DNA from: Entomomonas sp. E2T0 | GTDB taxonomy: Bacteria > Pseudomonadota > Gammaproteobacteria > Pseudomonadales > Pseudomonadaceae | Direction: 5' to 3' | Assembly: GCF_025985425.1 (NCBI RefSeq) | Contig: NZ_CP094972.1 | Span: forward strand, 62,001 to 126,000 | Length of the DNA stretch: 64,000 nucleotides | Shown: piece by piece, positions 7,797 to 17,873 of the stretch | Layout: each line of letters starts with the position of its first letter | Position numbering within the stretch: position 1 is the first letter of the stretch | Translations under genes and position numbers: made by a program | Notes under the pieces: generated by a model | What the model was told of the DNA's origin: nothing | What the model saw: the letters and a program-made list of their open reading frames with translations, nothing else | The model's database searches: none

Positions 7797-8969
7797 ATGA
7801 ATAAGACTTTCACTAAACGTAGTGAATCTATTGAGCCCTTTCAAGTCATGGCTTTATTAGCTAGGGCAAATGAATTACAAGCTGAAGGTAAGCAAGTAAT
7901 ACATTTAGAAATTGGTGAACCAGACTTCACCACAGCTGAGCCAATTTTAGAAGCTGCCAAAGCGGCTATTGATGCGGGCTATACACAGTACACACCTGCA
8001 CTTGGCTTACCTGCGTTACGTAAAGAAATAGCTAAACTCTATAAAATACGCTATAACCTTGATATAGACTACAAACGTATTTTAATTACCCCTGGTGGTT
8101 CTGGTGCCCTACTATTAGTCAGTGGTTTACTGGTCGAAGCTGGTCAGCACTTGCTAATGGCTGACCCTGGTTACCCCTGCAACCGAAATTTTTTAAGGTT
8201 GGTAGAGGCCGATGCAAAAATGATCCCCACAGATCATACTAGCAATTACCAACTAACCCCTAAACTACTAGAACAACATTGGGACAACAATACAGCAGGT
8301 ATTTTAGTTGCCTCACCTGCTAATCCAACAGGCACTATTTTAAATAAAGATGAATTAGCAGCACTTGCCAAAACTTGCCAACAACATCAAGGTTATTTTA
8401 TTTCAGATGAAATTTACCATGGTTTAACCTATGGCGTAGAGGCACCTAGTGCTTTAGAAGTAGATGATAACGCTTATATTCTTAACAGTTTCTCCAAATA
8501 CTATGGAATGACTGGCTGGCGTTTAGGTTGGTTAGTAGCTCCACTAGAAGCTGTAGATAGCTTAGAAAAATTTGCACAAAACGTTTATATCAGTGCTACT
8601 AGTGTTTCTCAATACGCTGCATTAGCTTGTTTTAAACCCGAAACACAAACTATTTTAGAGGCACGTCGAGCAGAATTTGCCAAGCGTCGTGACTTTTTAT
8701 TACCTGCTTTAACAGAGCTAGGTTTTAAAATTAAAACTAAACCTGATGGTGCATTCTATCTTTATGCTGATGTTTCAGCCTTTACTGATGATGCTTATAA
8801 ATTCTGTTATTACTTTTTAGAAAATCAACATGTTGCTTTTACACCTGGATTAGATTTTGGTAACTATCACTCTAATCAACATGTGCGCTTCGCTTATACC
8901 CAAAGTTTGCCTGTATTAGAAGAAGCTGTTAACCGTATCGCTCGTGGCCTACAAAACTGGCAAGGTTAA
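7797..8969 (+). CDS. PLP-dependent class I/II aminotransferase
   Basis: 390 residues, a fold-type I aminotransferase of the aspartate/alanine kind. Visible landmarks are LEIGEPDF near the start, YTPALGLPALR, PSSGG-like TPGGSGAL for cofactor phosphate binding, ANPTG with the conserved Asn, DEIYHGL with the Asp contacting the pyridine nitrogen, and SFSKYYGMTGWR containing the Schiff-base lysine. The exact amino donor cannot be read from sequence. A gene of this family is the usual neighbour of dksA in Pseudomonas. sfsA follows after three bases, so the pair is an operon. The upstream region has a promoter-like element at 7726-7754. Confidence 0.9.
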   Translation: MNKTFTKRSESIEPFQVMALLARANELQAEGKQVIHLEIGEPDFTTAEPILEAAKAAIDAGYTQYTPALGLPALRKEIAKLYKIRYNLDIDYKRILITPGGSGALLLVSGLLVEAGQHLLMADPGYPCNRNFLRLVEADAKMIPTDHTSNYQLTPKLLEQHWDNNTAGILVASPANPTGTILNKDELAALAKTCQQHQGYFISDEIYHGLTYGVEAPSALEVDDNAYILNSFSKYYGMTGWRLGWLVAPLEAVDSLEKFAQNVYISATSVSQYAALACFKPETQTILEARRAEFAKRRDFLLPALTELGFKIKTKPDGAFYLYADVSAFTDDAYKFCYYFLENQHVAFTPGLDFGNYHSNQHVRFAYTQSLPVLEEAVNRIARGLQNWQG

Positions 8970-8972
8970 ACA

Positions 8973-9689
8973 ATGCAATTTGATCCCCCTTTAGAAGAAG
9001 CAATACTTATTAAACGTTATAAACGTTTTTTAGCAGATATTAAAACTGCAACCGGTGAAATATTAACTATTCATTGCCCAAACACTGGTTCTATGCTTAA
9101 TTGTATGAGTGAAGGTTGCCGCATTTGGTTTAGTCGCTCAACAGATCCTAAACGTAAATCAGCAGGTTCATGGACACTATCTGAAACACCACAAGGTAGG
9201 CTTGCATGTGTTAATACACATTTAGCTAATAAGCTAGTAGAAGAAGCCCTACAGCGAGGTGTTATTAAGGAATTACTAGGGTTTAATCAACTACGTCGTG
9301 AAGTCAAATACGGTCAAGAAAATTCTCGTATAGATTTTTGTCTAGATTATCCTAATAAAACCACTACTTATTTAGAAGTTAAGAGTGTCACTCTTGGGTA
9401 TGATAATAGTGATATCGCAGCCTTTCCGGATGCGGTAACTAGTAGAGGTAGTAAGCACCTTAGAGAGTTAGCCGAATTGGCAAAACAAGGAACCAATACT
9501 GTTCTTCTTTACTGTGTTAATTTAACTAATATTTCTGCTGTCAGAGCATGTAAAGAAATTGATGCAAACTATGCTAAAACACTGCAATTAGCTCATCAAG
9601 CAGGAGTAAAAATTTTAGCTTATAGTTGTAATATTACTCCACAAGAAATTGCAGTTACAAAATCTATAGAGGTTATTTTAGATAGTTAA
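8973..9689 (+). CDS. sfsA: Sugar fermentation stimulation protein SfsA
   Basis: 238 residues matching the SfsA family throughout: [11 protein letters not shown] near residue 30, RIDFCLDYP around 115, LEVKSVTLG around 130, and [17 protein letters not shown]. The domain resembles nuclease folds (the D-x(n)-E-V-K pattern), and the family is described as DNA-binding, but its role is not settled. It overlaps its ribosome site with the end of the preceding aminotransferase (AAGG in the last codons) and starts three bases after that stop. sfsA-dksA-gluQ clustering is conserved in many gammaproteobacteria. Confidence 0.92.
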   Translation: MQFDPPLEEAILIKRYKRFLADIKTATGEILTIHCPNTGSMLNCMSEGCRIWFSRSTDPKRKSAGSWTLSETPQGRLACVNTHLANKLVEEALQRGVIKELLGFNQLRREVKYGQENSRIDFCLDYPNKTTTYLEVKSVTLGYDNSDIAAFPDAVTSRGSKHLRELAELAKQGTNTVLLYCVNLTNISAVRACKEIDANYAKTLQLAHQAGVKILAYSCNITPQEIAVTKSIEVILDS

Positions 9690-9819
9690 AAGTGAACATG
9701 TTTATAATTAAAAATAATTGTTATTTTAAGCAGTTGTTTTCTACTATAAAATTAACTAACTTATTAAAGTTTAATAAGTTGCTAACAACGATAAATTATT
9801 TCTGGTTTGAGTTTTTACT

Positions 9820-10485
9820 ATGAGTTATCAACACCAATATATTGATGGTACAACTATTCATTTTGCTGTAGGCAAAGTGGTATGTGTAGGGCGCAATTAT
9901 GCAGAACATGCAAAGGAATTAAACAACCCAATACCTACTGAGCCTATTTTATTTATTAAACCAGCTACATCTATTGTCAGCAGTAATGGCGGTTTTACCA
10001 TTCCACACCATCGTGGCGCTGTCCACTATGAAGCTGAAATTGCGGTACTCATTGGTAAACAACTTGCTGGCTCTGTTAGTCAAACAGATGTAATTGAAGC
10101 CATAGCTGGTTTTGCACCTGCCTTAGATCTAACACTACGCGATGTGCAGGCAAAACTTAAAGAAAAGGGCTTACCTTGGGAAATATCTAAAGGTTTTGAT
10201 GGTGCCTGTGTATTAACACCATTTGTTCCTGCGAGTAATTATCCTAACCTAACAGATATCGATATCCGTTTAACTATTAATGGAAATATTTGTCAACAAG
10301 GTAATAGTAGCGAAATGCTCACACCTATTGTGGAACTTATTCAATATATTGCTAATAATTTTACCTTATTACCAGGTGATGTTGTATTAACAGGTACACC
10401 AAAAGGTGTTGGCCCTTTAAATACAGGTGATAGATTAGTGATGGAACTACCTGAACACTGTCATTTTGTATCTGAGGTTATTTAA
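9820..10485 (+). CDS. Fumarylacetoacetate hydrolase family protein (YcgM-like)
   Basis: 221 residues covering just the FAH C-terminal domain. Metal ligands are visible as the Glu pair in HYEAEIAV and the Asp in LDLTLRD. Further family marks are CVGRNYAEHAKELN at the start, SKGFDGACVLTPF, and GDVVLTGTPKGVGPL near the end. Bacterial YcgM/FAHD1-type proteins are small acylpyruvases or oxaloacetate-handling enzymes with Mg2+; the substrate here cannot be fixed. The ribosome site is weak. It sits 130 bases after sfsA, long enough for its own promoter, and 27 bases before the YjiK-type gene with which it may be co-transcribed. Confidence 0.88.
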   Translation: MSYQHQYIDGTTIHFAVGKVVCVGRNYAEHAKELNNPIPTEPILFIKPATSIVSSNGGFTIPHHRGAVHYEAEIAVLIGKQLAGSVSQTDVIEAIAGFAPALDLTLRDVQAKLKEKGLPWEISKGFDGACVLTPFVPASNYPNLTDIDIRLTINGNICQQGNSSEMLTPIVELIQYIANNFTLLPGDVVLTGTPKGVGPLNTGDRLVMELPEHCHFVSEVI

Positions 10486-10512
10486 GCTCTCATTGATGAG
10501 AAGGTATTTAAA

Positions 10513-11433
10513 TTGGCTAAATTTTTTACTAAAAAAATAACTATCTTTATAGTTATTCTACTATTGTTAATTATCTCACTTTATTTTGTTAATCAAAAAC
10601 TTCGTGTTTATGACCGTGTTGCATACAGTATTAAAGAATGGCGCCATGCTAATGAATGGAAAAATAAATCCCTGTGGCTGCCAGATTATAAAGTTATCAT
10701 AGAAGCAAAACCTATCAAAACTATTGATAACAATCTATCAGGTCTAACATGGAACCATGACACAAGAACGCTATTTGCCGTTGTCAATAATCCACAACAA
10801 ATAATTGAACTATCCACCACAGGTGAATTATTACGTAGTATAAAACTAACAGGTTTTGGTGATCCTGAAGCAGTTGAATACATAGGAGATGAACGCTTTA
10901 TTGTAGCCGACGAAAGAAGGCAAAAACTTATTAAAGTGATTATTACACCTACTACCACTGAAATTAACACGGAGGGCCTACAACAACTTACACTTGGTAT
11001 GGGCTTAACTGACAACAAGGGAATTGAAGGGCTAGCTTGGGACTCTGCAAATAAAAAGCTTTATGCTGCTAAAGAACGTGACCCTATCCACATCTATGAA
11101 GTAACTGGTTTCCCACAAAAACCTAATACAACCATGGATATAGAAGTAGGCAATAACCCTAACCGTGATCAACGTTTGTTTGTTCGTGATGTATCCAGTT
11201 TAGACTTCAATCAACAATATCAACATCTATTAGTACTATCTGATGAATCTAAATTAATTGTTGAGATTGATAAAAAAGGACGCCCTATTAGTAGCCTATC
11301 ATTAAGATTCGCAAAAGGACTCACTAAATCGATACCACAAGCTGAAGGTATAGCAATGGATGATGAAAACAATCTTTATTTAGTGAGTGAGCCTAATCTA
11401 TTTTATGTGTTTAAGAAAAAGACCAGTGACTAA
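10513..11433 (+). CDS. SdiA-regulated domain (YjiK-type) membrane-anchored protein
   Basis: 306 residues. One N-terminal membrane anchor (residues ~9-28, a run of I/L/V) is followed by a periplasmic beta-propeller-like domain: LSGLTWNHDTRTLFAV, FGDPEAVEYIGDERF, KGIEGLAWD, AEGIAMDDENNLYLVSEPN. These are the marks of the SdiA-regulated/YjiK family, whose function is unknown. The start is TTG at 10513, supported by AGAAGG 9 bases upstream and the absence of a nearby ATG. Its stop codon is embedded in a perfect palindrome shared with the convergent gene, and the two coding regions overlap by four bases. Confidence 0.82.
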   Translation: MAKFFTKKITIFIVILLLLIISLYFVNQKLRVYDRVAYSIKEWRHANEWKNKSLWLPDYKVIIEAKPIKTIDNNLSGLTWNHDTRTLFAVVNNPQQIIELSTTGELLRSIKLTGFGDPEAVEYIGDERFIVADERRQKLIKVIITPTTTEINTEGLQQLTLGMGLTDNKGIEGLAWDSANKKLYAAKERDPIHIYEVTGFPQKPNTTMDIEVGNNPNRDQRLFVRDVSSLDFNQQYQHLLVLSDESKLIVEIDKKGRPISSLSLRFAKGLTKSIPQAEGIAMDDENNLYLVSEPNLFYVFKKKTSD

Positions 11434-11445
11434 TTAGTCACTGGT
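11422..11445. terminator. Palindrome holding both stop codons of convergent genes
   Basis: A 24-base perfect palindrome whose left half is ACCAGTGACTAA. The TAA of the YjiK-type gene and the TAG of the YccS-type gene both lie inside it. T-rich sequence follows on the minus strand (GTCTTTTTC). It has no unpaired loop in the formal palindrome, so as RNA a few central bases must stay open. Probably a bidirectional terminator. Confidence 0.5.
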
Positions 11446-13625
11446 TGTTCTATTGCCTGATGTTGCAATTGTGCAGATAATGTTCTAATACGTATTAGTT
11501 GCCTACAAATTAACGCTAATTCTGTTAGTACTAGTTTTAAATTATCATCCATTTCTTCGGGTAATTGTTCTAATTCTTTAGCTAATGACTCCTCTGTCTC
11601 ACTCTTTAATTTAACAGGCTTTTTCAATAAAAGATCATTGGCTATTTCATCTAAGTCATCTGCAATGGTAGATATCACTCTTTCTAGTAAAGCATCTGTT
11701 TCAGTATCATCCTGCAATGTTTCTCGATGTGCACCTAAGGCTGATAAGTAACTTAGCACGGTATGAGAAACCACTAGAAAGCGAAAACCTGCATCGGCAT
11801 CTTTTCTAAAGTAGCCAGGCTCTAATAACATACTGGCTAATGCACTTGATAAGGCAGCATCTGCATTATGGGCATTACGACGGGCAACTCGATAATCTAA
11901 ATCATCTTCCTTGCCTGTCTCATATTGGCGCATAATTTCGCGTAAATAACGACTGCTAGTACTTAAGGTATTAGCTAAAACTCTATTTAATTGTCTACCC
12001 TGCCAATCAGGTAAAATTAAAAACACCGCAAAACCTGCAATAGCACAACCAATAAATGTATCCAATAAGCGTGGCATAATCATGGTAAAGGCTGAGCTAC
12101 CCATTTGATTAAAACAACACAAAATCATTAATGTAATAAAAGCTGTCGATAACGTATAACGACTTACTCGATAAGCAAAGAATAAAACCCCTGCGATAAT
12201 AGTAATAATCGATTCCACAATTAAACTAGGGAACAATGTAATCAATGCCCAACCACTTACCACCCCAATAACTGTACCTATCATCCGTTGCACTAGACGC
12301 ACTCTTGTTGCACCATAACTTGGTCTACAAACAAATAGTGTTGTCAGTAAAATCCAAAAACCATATTCAGCATTTAATAAATGCATTAACCCATAACCCA
12401 CAGAAAGAGCAATGGCTATACGTACAGCATGACGAAATGTTAATGAAGTAAAAGAAAGATTTTGTTTTAAACGAATAAATGCTTCTTTAAAAGTATGTAC
12501 TTCTCGATCAAATAAACTAATATCTTGATGGGTTAATGCATCAGGGTTTTTAGCATCCACTAACTTTTGCTCTAACACGGTTAAATTTTGTGCTAAAGCA
12601 CGTACTGAGCGTAATAATCTTCTATTGGTTTCTGGCTGTTGTTTCACATAATCAATAGATTTTTTTAAGTCCTCTAAAGCTTCTGTACTTTCACTGTAAG
12701 CAAAGGGTTCCTTTAAACGAATGGCTTTAGCTAATAACTGACAAGCCCTACCTTGATGGTGTAACAATAACTGACAACGAAATAATACATCACTATGAAA
12801 AAATGCTTCACTTAACGCATCATAAGGATAATGCGATGAACTTGCTCGCTCATGAATATCCTGAGCAATAAAGTAAAGTTTTAAATAACGGCTTACCTGA
12901 GGATTATGACGGCTACCTTTCATTCTATTTAATATGGTTTCTTTTGCCACATTAAGGGCAGCTACTACCTTGCCATTTTGTTTAGCTAAAGCTAATCTCC
13001 TTTCCTCAATATCTAAGCGCCTAACGGGCTCTATCAAAGTTGCTTTAATTCTTAGATATTCACCCAACTCATAAAATAAACTCGCTAATGCATATAGCAC
13101 AGGTTGATGAGCAAATAGAAAACTCCAAACAACCGATAACACTCCATACCATGCAGCACCAACGATTAATGCGATACTATCACGCCAAATATGTGGATTA
13201 TTCATCTCAATATGTTGGCTAACACTAATCATAGTATAAATAGAAAGAATTAATGTCGCCATGCCAATGGTACTGTAACGACTACCAATAGCACCCAACA
13301 AGGTGAGAAAAAAAGCAGAGGTAGCAAGACCTACAGCAAATAACCATGGATAAGGGAATAAGATAGTAACAGAGGCAGATGTAATACTAAAACAGACTAA
13401 TGTTACAATAAGAGCCTTTAATCTTCCCTGCCAATTATCATCAGTCTCCGCTAAAGCACTTGCAATAATACCTAAAAATAAAGGTACTAATAATGATAAT
13501 TCATCTCGCCACCAACATACTGCCATTACTCCTGTTAAAGCAATAAATACCCTTATACTATAAGCAACCCGCTCTAGCGACCATAAATTATAGAGTGTAT
13601 TTGTTAACGAACGACTGCCCGCCAT
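11430..13625 (-). CDS. yccS: YccS/FUSC-family inner membrane protein
   Basis: 731 residues. Two clusters of hydrophobic segments, one within the first ~160 residues and one around 400-540, are each followed by long soluble helical regions. This is the duplicated layout of the YccS/YhfK family, related to aromatic acid exporters and the FUSC domain. The second cluster contains FWILLTTLFVCRPSYGATRVRLVQR, where the R-x-x-G-T motif region of FUSC lies. The role is presumably transport across the inner membrane, with no substrate known. It is monocistronic, convergent with the YjiK-type gene, and divergent from the flavoprotein gene at 13797. A ribosome site is not obvious before the start. Confidence 0.88.
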   Translation of the reverse strand: MAGSRSLTNTLYNLWSLERVAYSIRVFIALTGVMAVCWWRDELSLLVPLFLGIIASALAETDDNWQGRLKALIVTLVCFSITSASVTILFPYPWLFAVGLATSAFFLTLLGAIGSRYSTIGMATLILSIYTMISVSQHIEMNNPHIWRDSIALIVGAAWYGVLSVVWSFLFAHQPVLYALASLFYELGEYLRIKATLIEPVRRLDIEERRLALAKQNGKVVAALNVAKETILNRMKGSRHNPQVSRYLKLYFIAQDIHERASSSHYPYDALSEAFFHSDVLFRCQLLLHHQGRACQLLAKAIRLKEPFAYSESTEALEDLKKSIDYVKQQPETNRRLLRSVRALAQNLTVLEQKLVDAKNPDALTHQDISLFDREVHTFKEAFIRLKQNLSFTSLTFRHAVRIAIALSVGYGLMHLLNAEYGFWILLTTLFVCRPSYGATRVRLVQRMIGTVIGVVSGWALITLFPSLIVESIITIIAGVLFFAYRVSRYTLSTAFITLMILCCFNQMGSSAFTMIMPRLLDTFIGCAIAGFAVFLILPDWQGRQLNRVLANTLSTSSRYLREIMRQYETGKEDDLDYRVARRNAHNADAALSSALASMLLEPGYFRKDADAGFRFLVVSHTVLSYLSALGAHRETLQDDTETDALLERVISTIADDLDEIANDLLLKKPVKLKSETEESLAKELEQLPEEMDDNLKLVLTELALICRQLIRIRTLSAQLQHQAIEQPVTN

Positions 13626-13796
13626 TATTAATTAAAACCTCAATCTGTTTTTTCTGATGTTATATCGCTATATAATAAACTAAATCCATGCATACATTTT
13701 AAGATTGTTATAGCATACAGCCTTTATTCAGCTTAGCCTATTAGCTATTCTATTAATATTAAGTGATTTATAATAATCCTTATTTATGGCTAATTT

Positions 13797-15035
13797 ATGA
13801 CAACCAATACTGATCAACCTGTTATTGCTATTATTGGCGGAGGGCCTGCTGGCCTTATAGCGGCTGAAGTTATTAGTCAGCAAGGTTTTAGTGTGCATAT
13901 TTTTGATCGTATGCCTTCAGTAGGTAGAAAGTTTTTATTAGCAGGTATTGGTGGTTTAAATATCACTCACTCCGAACCTTTTAATCAATTTAGTCAACGT
14001 TATATCCCTACTAACAGTCTAACACCCTATCTACAAAAATTTAGTACAGAACAGTTGCTAAGATGGTGCCATGGTCTAGGTATTGAAACCTTTATTGGCA
14101 GTTCAGGACGTATTTTCCCCAAAGAAATGAAGGCAGCGCCCCTATTACGAGCATGGCTAAAACGTTTACGAGAACAAGGTATACAATTCTATACGCGACA
14201 TACTTGGCAAGGTTGGGATAGGGAAAATAATCTTATTTTTACTACCCCTGCAGGTATCAAAAAACTCACTGCTAATGCTACTTTATTAGCCTTAGGTGGT
14301 GCTAGTTATCCTAGACTAGGAACAGATGGCCAATGGTTAAGCTATTTACAACAAAGACAAATTAATTGTTCTGCTTGGCAACCATCAAACTGTGGATTCG
14401 AAGTTAAAGGTTGGTCTAGTATTTTTAAAGAAAAATATGCAGGCTCGCCAGTTAAACAAGTCACCTGTTCTTTTATAGATGCACAAGGAAAACAGCAGCA
14501 ACAGCTTGGTGAATTATTAATTAGCCAATACGGTGTAGAAGGCAGTGCCATTTATGCTTTATCTACTCCGCTACGAGAAACCATTAATAAACAAGGTAGT
14601 GTTACCCTATACCTTGATTTATTTCCTCAAACCTCTTTAGAAAAGCTACAACAGCAACTAAGTAAAACGCAAGGTAGCCAATCTATTAGCAATTTTCTAC
14701 GTAAGCAAATTAACCTTAAAGATATTAAAATGGGCTTAGTAAGGGAATTAGCTCCACAAGCCTTACAAAATTTAGCTAATCTACCCAAACTATTAAAAAC
14801 TTTACCTATCATTTTAACCAAACCTAGACCCCTAGCAGAAGCTATCAGTTCTGCTGGCGGTGTTTGCTTTGATGAGTTGACCAATAATTTGATGTTAAAG
14901 AAACTGCCCAGTGTGTTCTGTGCTGGAGAAATGCTTGATTGGGAAGCACCAACAGGCGGTTATTTATTAACAGGCTGTTTTGCCACAGGCTATGCCGCTG
15001 GCTTAGGGATTATTGATTACCTTTCGGTAATATAG
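13797..15035 (+). CDS. HI0933/YhiN-type FAD-dependent oxidoreductase (TIGR03862-like)
   Basis: 412 residues. An FAD-binding Rossmann motif IIGGGPAGL lies at residues 12-20, followed by [19 protein letters not shown], the hallmark of the HI0933-like flavoproteins, and a C-terminal second FAD-binding patch [23 protein letters not shown]. The variant spelling [11 protein letters not shown], rather than the GNGRCN form, points to the TIGR03862 (PP_4765-type) subgroup. The biochemical reaction is unknown. Its last 26 bases overlap the end of the convergent rluE gene. It stands alone downstream of an ordinary 171-base divergent region shared with yccS. Confidence 0.85.
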   Translation: MTTNTDQPVIAIIGGGPAGLIAAEVISQQGFSVHIFDRMPSVGRKFLLAGIGGLNITHSEPFNQFSQRYIPTNSLTPYLQKFSTEQLLRWCHGLGIETFIGSSGRIFPKEMKAAPLLRAWLKRLREQGIQFYTRHTWQGWDRENNLIFTTPAGIKKLTANATLLALGGASYPRLGTDGQWLSYLQQRQINCSAWQPSNCGFEVKGWSSIFKEKYAGSPVKQVTCSFIDAQGKQQQQLGELLISQYGVEGSAIYALSTPLRETINKQGSVTLYLDLFPQTSLEKLQQQLSKTQGSQSISNFLRKQINLKDIKMGLVRELAPQALQNLANLPKLLKTLPIILTKPRPLAEAISSAGGVCFDELTNNLMLKKLPSVFCAGEMLDWEAPTGGYLLTGCFATGYAAGLGIIDYLSVI

Positions 15036-15633
15036 CAGGTACCTCTCTCCATTCACCTTGAGCCAATCCATCTAATGTCCAGTCACCTATTTTCACTCGT
15101 ACTAAACGTAAGGTAGGTAATCCTACTGCTGCTGTCATACGTCGTACTTGTCGATTACGCCCTTCTCGTATGGTTAAAGCTAACCAATGGGTAGGTATAG
15201 TTTTACGAAATCTTACTGGTGGATCACGCTCCCACAAATCAGGCTCATCAATCAATTTAACTTGTGCAGGCAATGTTAAACCATCTTTCAACTCTACCCC
15301 TTTTCGCAACTGCTCTAGTTGTTGTTCAGTAGGTGTCCCTTCTACTTGTACCCAATAGGTTTTAGGTAATTTAAATTTAGGATCAGCAATTTTAGCCTGT
15401 AATTTTCCATCATTAGTTAATAGTAATAACCCTTCACTATCTCGATCTAATCGGCCTGCAGGATAAACACCTTTAACATTAATAAAATCCTTTAAGGTTT
15501 TTCTACCCTGCTCATCAGTAAACTGGGTGAGAACATCAAAAGGCTTATTAAACAGCAATAACTTGCTAGGCTCTGCTGCAACCAGCTTTTTTTGAAAGTT
15601 CTTTTTATAACTAGAATGACGAAATACAGCCAT
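15010..15633 (-). CDS. rluE: RsuA/RluE-type rRNA pseudouridine synthase
   Basis: 207 residues, lacking the N-terminal S4 domain found in RsuA and RluB. The catalytic motif is [17 protein letters not shown] with Asp63 as nucleophile; further marks are [13 protein letters not shown] and [23 protein letters not shown]. Length and lack of S4 match RluE, which makes pseudouridine 2457 in 23S rRNA. The ATG at 15633 lacks a good ribosome site. Convergent overlap of 26 bases with the flavoprotein gene. Confidence 0.85.
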   Translation of the reverse strand: MAVFRHSSYKKNFQKKLVAAEPSKLLLFNKPFDVLTQFTDEQGRKTLKDFINVKGVYPAGRLDRDSEGLLLLTNDGKLQAKIADPKFKLPKTYWVQVEGTPTEQQLEQLRKGVELKDGLTLPAQVKLIDEPDLWERDPPVRFRKTIPTHWLALTIREGRNRQVRRMTAAVGLPTLRLVRVKIGDWTLDGLAQGEWREVPAILPKGNQ

Positions 15634-15712
15634 AGGAGAATTTATATATGTAATTAATTAGCTATAAATAATACCATACAAAAGCTACTTTATTATTTAA
15701 CAATAGCGTCAA

Positions 15713-16729
15713 TTACATTGTATAGATTTTTGTGCGTACTTGATTAGGGGTAACACCAAATTGTTTTTTAAAGGCAGTACTAAAATTAGCAGCACCACTA
15801 TAACCTGCCAACAAAGCAGCTTCTAATACATTAACTTGATTATTTTCTAATGCGTTTTTTGCTTCAGTAAGCTTGCGACAACGTAAATATTCAAATACTG
15901 TCATACCCATCATATTACGGAAATTACGTTGCAATGTATTAGTATTAGTACCCACTTGTTGAGCAATAAAATCTAATGATAAATCTTTTACCTCTATCGT
16001 GTTTTCCAATAACTCTAATACTTTGTTAATTCGTTTCTTTTCATAGGGATGAATCTTTGTAGTATTGGTTACTAAACTTTGCTGCTCGGTTAGCATCATT
16101 AATGCTTCACTCACCATTTCTAATGTTAATCCCTCAACATATAAGTTTCTTAAAAAGGGTGAATAATCAGGTGGATTTAAAATTTTTTCAGCAATAACTT
16201 GCATATGCTTAGATACTAGATGTCGTTCAACCTTTAGATGTTGTTGAGAAAATTGAATAACCTTTTTATACCCTTCTAAACCTTCAAAACCACCTTTCTC
16301 TAACCAGCTAGGATCTATTCCCACCACTACTTTACGTAAATAACGACCTTCTTGCGCCTCTCTAGTAAATAACTCTTTGCGATCTACAGAAATTAATACT
16401 GCCTCAGGCACTATTGTTTTCTGTTGCTTATGTTTAACGCCTAAAGTAACTTTTCGCTCTCCATAGCAAACATCACATTGACCATTCAAAAACAACATAA
16501 AACCAATTCTTGGTTTAAGCTCAGCTTGTGTTTTTAAATTGTGAGCATCATAGCCATCTGATGTATGTAAAGTTAAACCATCACGTAACTTGATAAGGTT
16601 AAAGTTGCCTTTGAAGATATGGTTATCTGTACATTGTTGTTTATCAATAACGTGACATTTTCGCCCTACTACTTGAGTAAGTTTAGCAAGTTGATTACGG
16701 TCGACCATAGTATCTGAGTGAGAAAGCAT
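15713..16729 (-). CDS. AraC-family regulator, PchR-like
   Basis: 338 residues. The C-terminal ~100 residues hold the two helix-turn-helix motifs of AraC regulators (LDFIAQQVGTNTNTLQRNFR and ALLAGYSGAANFSTAFKKQF). The N-terminal ~230 residues are a ligand-sensing domain like that of PchR/YbtA-type siderophore regulators. It is divergent from an esterase and a TonB-dependent siderophore receptor, so I infer that it activates them when the ferric siderophore is present. I chose ATG at 16729 with TAGGT upstream; a GTG at 16750 would add seven residues. Two direct GCAAAA repeats exactly 21 bases apart in the intergenic region are candidate half-sites. Confidence 0.82.
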   Translation of the reverse strand: MLSHSDTMVDRNQLAKLTQVVGRKCHVIDKQQCTDNHIFKGNFNLIKLRDGLTLHTSDGYDAHNLKTQAELKPRIGFMLFLNGQCDVCYGERKVTLGVKHKQQKTIVPEAVLISVDRKELFTREAQEGRYLRKVVVGIDPSWLEKGGFEGLEGYKKVIQFSQQHLKVERHLVSKHMQVIAEKILNPPDYSPFLRNLYVEGLTLEMVSEALMMLTEQQSLVTNTTKIHPYEKKRINKVLELLENTIEVKDLSLDFIAQQVGTNTNTLQRNFRNMMGMTVFEYLRCRKLTEAKNALENNQVNVLEAALLAGYSGAANFSTAFKKQFGVTPNQVRTKIYTM

Positions 16730-16779
16730 TATAAATATACCTACCACCACAACTAACTAATTCGTTAATTGTGTTTTTT

Positions 16780-16806
16780 GCAAAACAATTTGTCGTTTAC
16801 GCAAAA
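16780..16806. promoter_or_regulatory. Candidate AraC-type half-site pair
   Basis: GCAAAA occurs at 16780-16785 and 16801-16806, exactly 21 bases (two helical turns) apart and upstream of the predicted Fur box. This spacing is typical for AraC-family direct-repeat sites. Short motif, so only suggestive. Confidence 0.3.
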
Positions 16807-16849
16807 TAAAGAAAAAGAAAAATAAGCAACAATATGCCCAATATTATAT

Positions 16850-16868
16850 GATAATAATTCTCATTTTC
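16850..16868 (+). promoter_or_regulatory. Predicted Fur box before the siderophore esterase
   Basis: GATAATAATTCTCATTTTC matches 15 of 19 positions of the Fur consensus and lies 21 bases before the esterase ATG. Location in front of iron-uptake genes raises its credibility. Confidence 0.6.
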
Positions 16869-16889
16869 ATAAAGTTTTTTGGAGTATTT

Positions 16890-17846
16890 ATGACTTTAAA
16901 CAGCCTTAACTCAAATAAAAGTAAATTTAAAGCAATTGCTTTATCATTATTTACTCTTTTAACAGGCTGTTACACTCATACAATCCTTGCTAACTCTAAT
17001 AATCAACAAGCAACATTTACAAGTACAGCTCAACAAATAACCCTACACTCATCTATCACTAATAAAGATTATCTTATTTATATTGCATCCCCTCAACAAG
17101 CTGCACCTAGCACTGGCTATCCTATTATCTACTTGCTCGATGGACACTTAACTTTTTCTCGTGCAGAAAGCCTAGCCAATAATTTAATAGAACAAGGGAT
17201 TATAAAACCAATAGTAATAGTTGCTATTGATTATCAAGAGCAATGGCTAACATTCCGCGCCCAAGATTACACGCCACCCCATAATTCAACTATCACTAAT
17301 GATCCATTTATTAAAGGGGAAGAAAATGGTGGTGGTGCTGAAAAGTTTCTAAAATTTATCACCACAGAATTAAAACCGTTAATTGAGCAAAAATATAATA
17401 TAGATAGCCAACAACAAGCTTTATTTGGTCATTCTTATGGTGGTCTATTTACTTTATTTACCAGTTTTACTAAGCCAGAAAGCTTTCAATACTACTACGC
17501 TGCAAGCCCTTCAATCTGGTGGGATAATAAAGCCATTATCCGAGAATCAAGTCACTTTATTAATAGCCAGAAAACATATAACAAACCACCACAACTTATT
17601 ATCAGTGTTGGCGGCTTAGAACAAACAGTTCCTACTAATAGTCCAGCGGCAAGAAAAGAAAAACTTGTTAAAAGAAACCAAGTAACTAATGCCAAAGAAT
17701 TAGCAAATCTTCTAAGCAAAGATGCTTCTACAAAGTTACACACCCGTTTCTTTATTTTTCCTGAACAAAATCATGGTGCTGTAATTCCATTTGCCATTCA
17801 ACAGGCTCTAACCAGTTTTTTTAGTAATCCACCATCACATCATTAA
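16890..17846 (+). CDS. pfeE: Periplasmic siderophore esterase (PfeE/IroE-like), predicted lipoprotein
   Basis: 318 residues, an alpha/beta hydrolase of the esterase D group used for catecholate siderophores. The nucleophile motif is GHSYGG (about residue 180) and the catalytic His is in NHGA near the end; PIIYLLDGH and YAASPSIWW are family marks. The N-terminus has a signal ending in LLTGC, a lipobox, so it is probably anchored in the envelope. The ATG at 16890 has GGAG 5 bases upstream. It lies 27 bases before the receptor gene in the same orientation. In Pseudomonas, PfeE hydrolyses ferric enterobactin in the periplasm next to receptor PfeA; I infer the same here, so iron is freed after import. 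Confidence 0.72.
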   Translation: MTLNSLNSNKSKFKAIALSLFTLLTGCYTHTILANSNNQQATFTSTAQQITLHSSITNKDYLIYIASPQQAAPSTGYPIIYLLDGHLTFSRAESLANNLIEQGIIKPIVIVAIDYQEQWLTFRAQDYTPPHNSTITNDPFIKGEENGGGAEKFLKFITTELKPLIEQKYNIDSQQQALFGHSYGGLFTLFTSFTKPESFQYYYAASPSIWWDNKAIIRESSHFINSQKTYNKPPQLIISVGGLEQTVPTNSPAARKEKLVKRNQVTNAKELANLLSKDASTKLHTRFFIFPEQNHGAVIPFAIQQALTSFFSNPPSHH

Positions 17847-17873
17847 GCATTAATTTGAAGAGGTAACACACTC

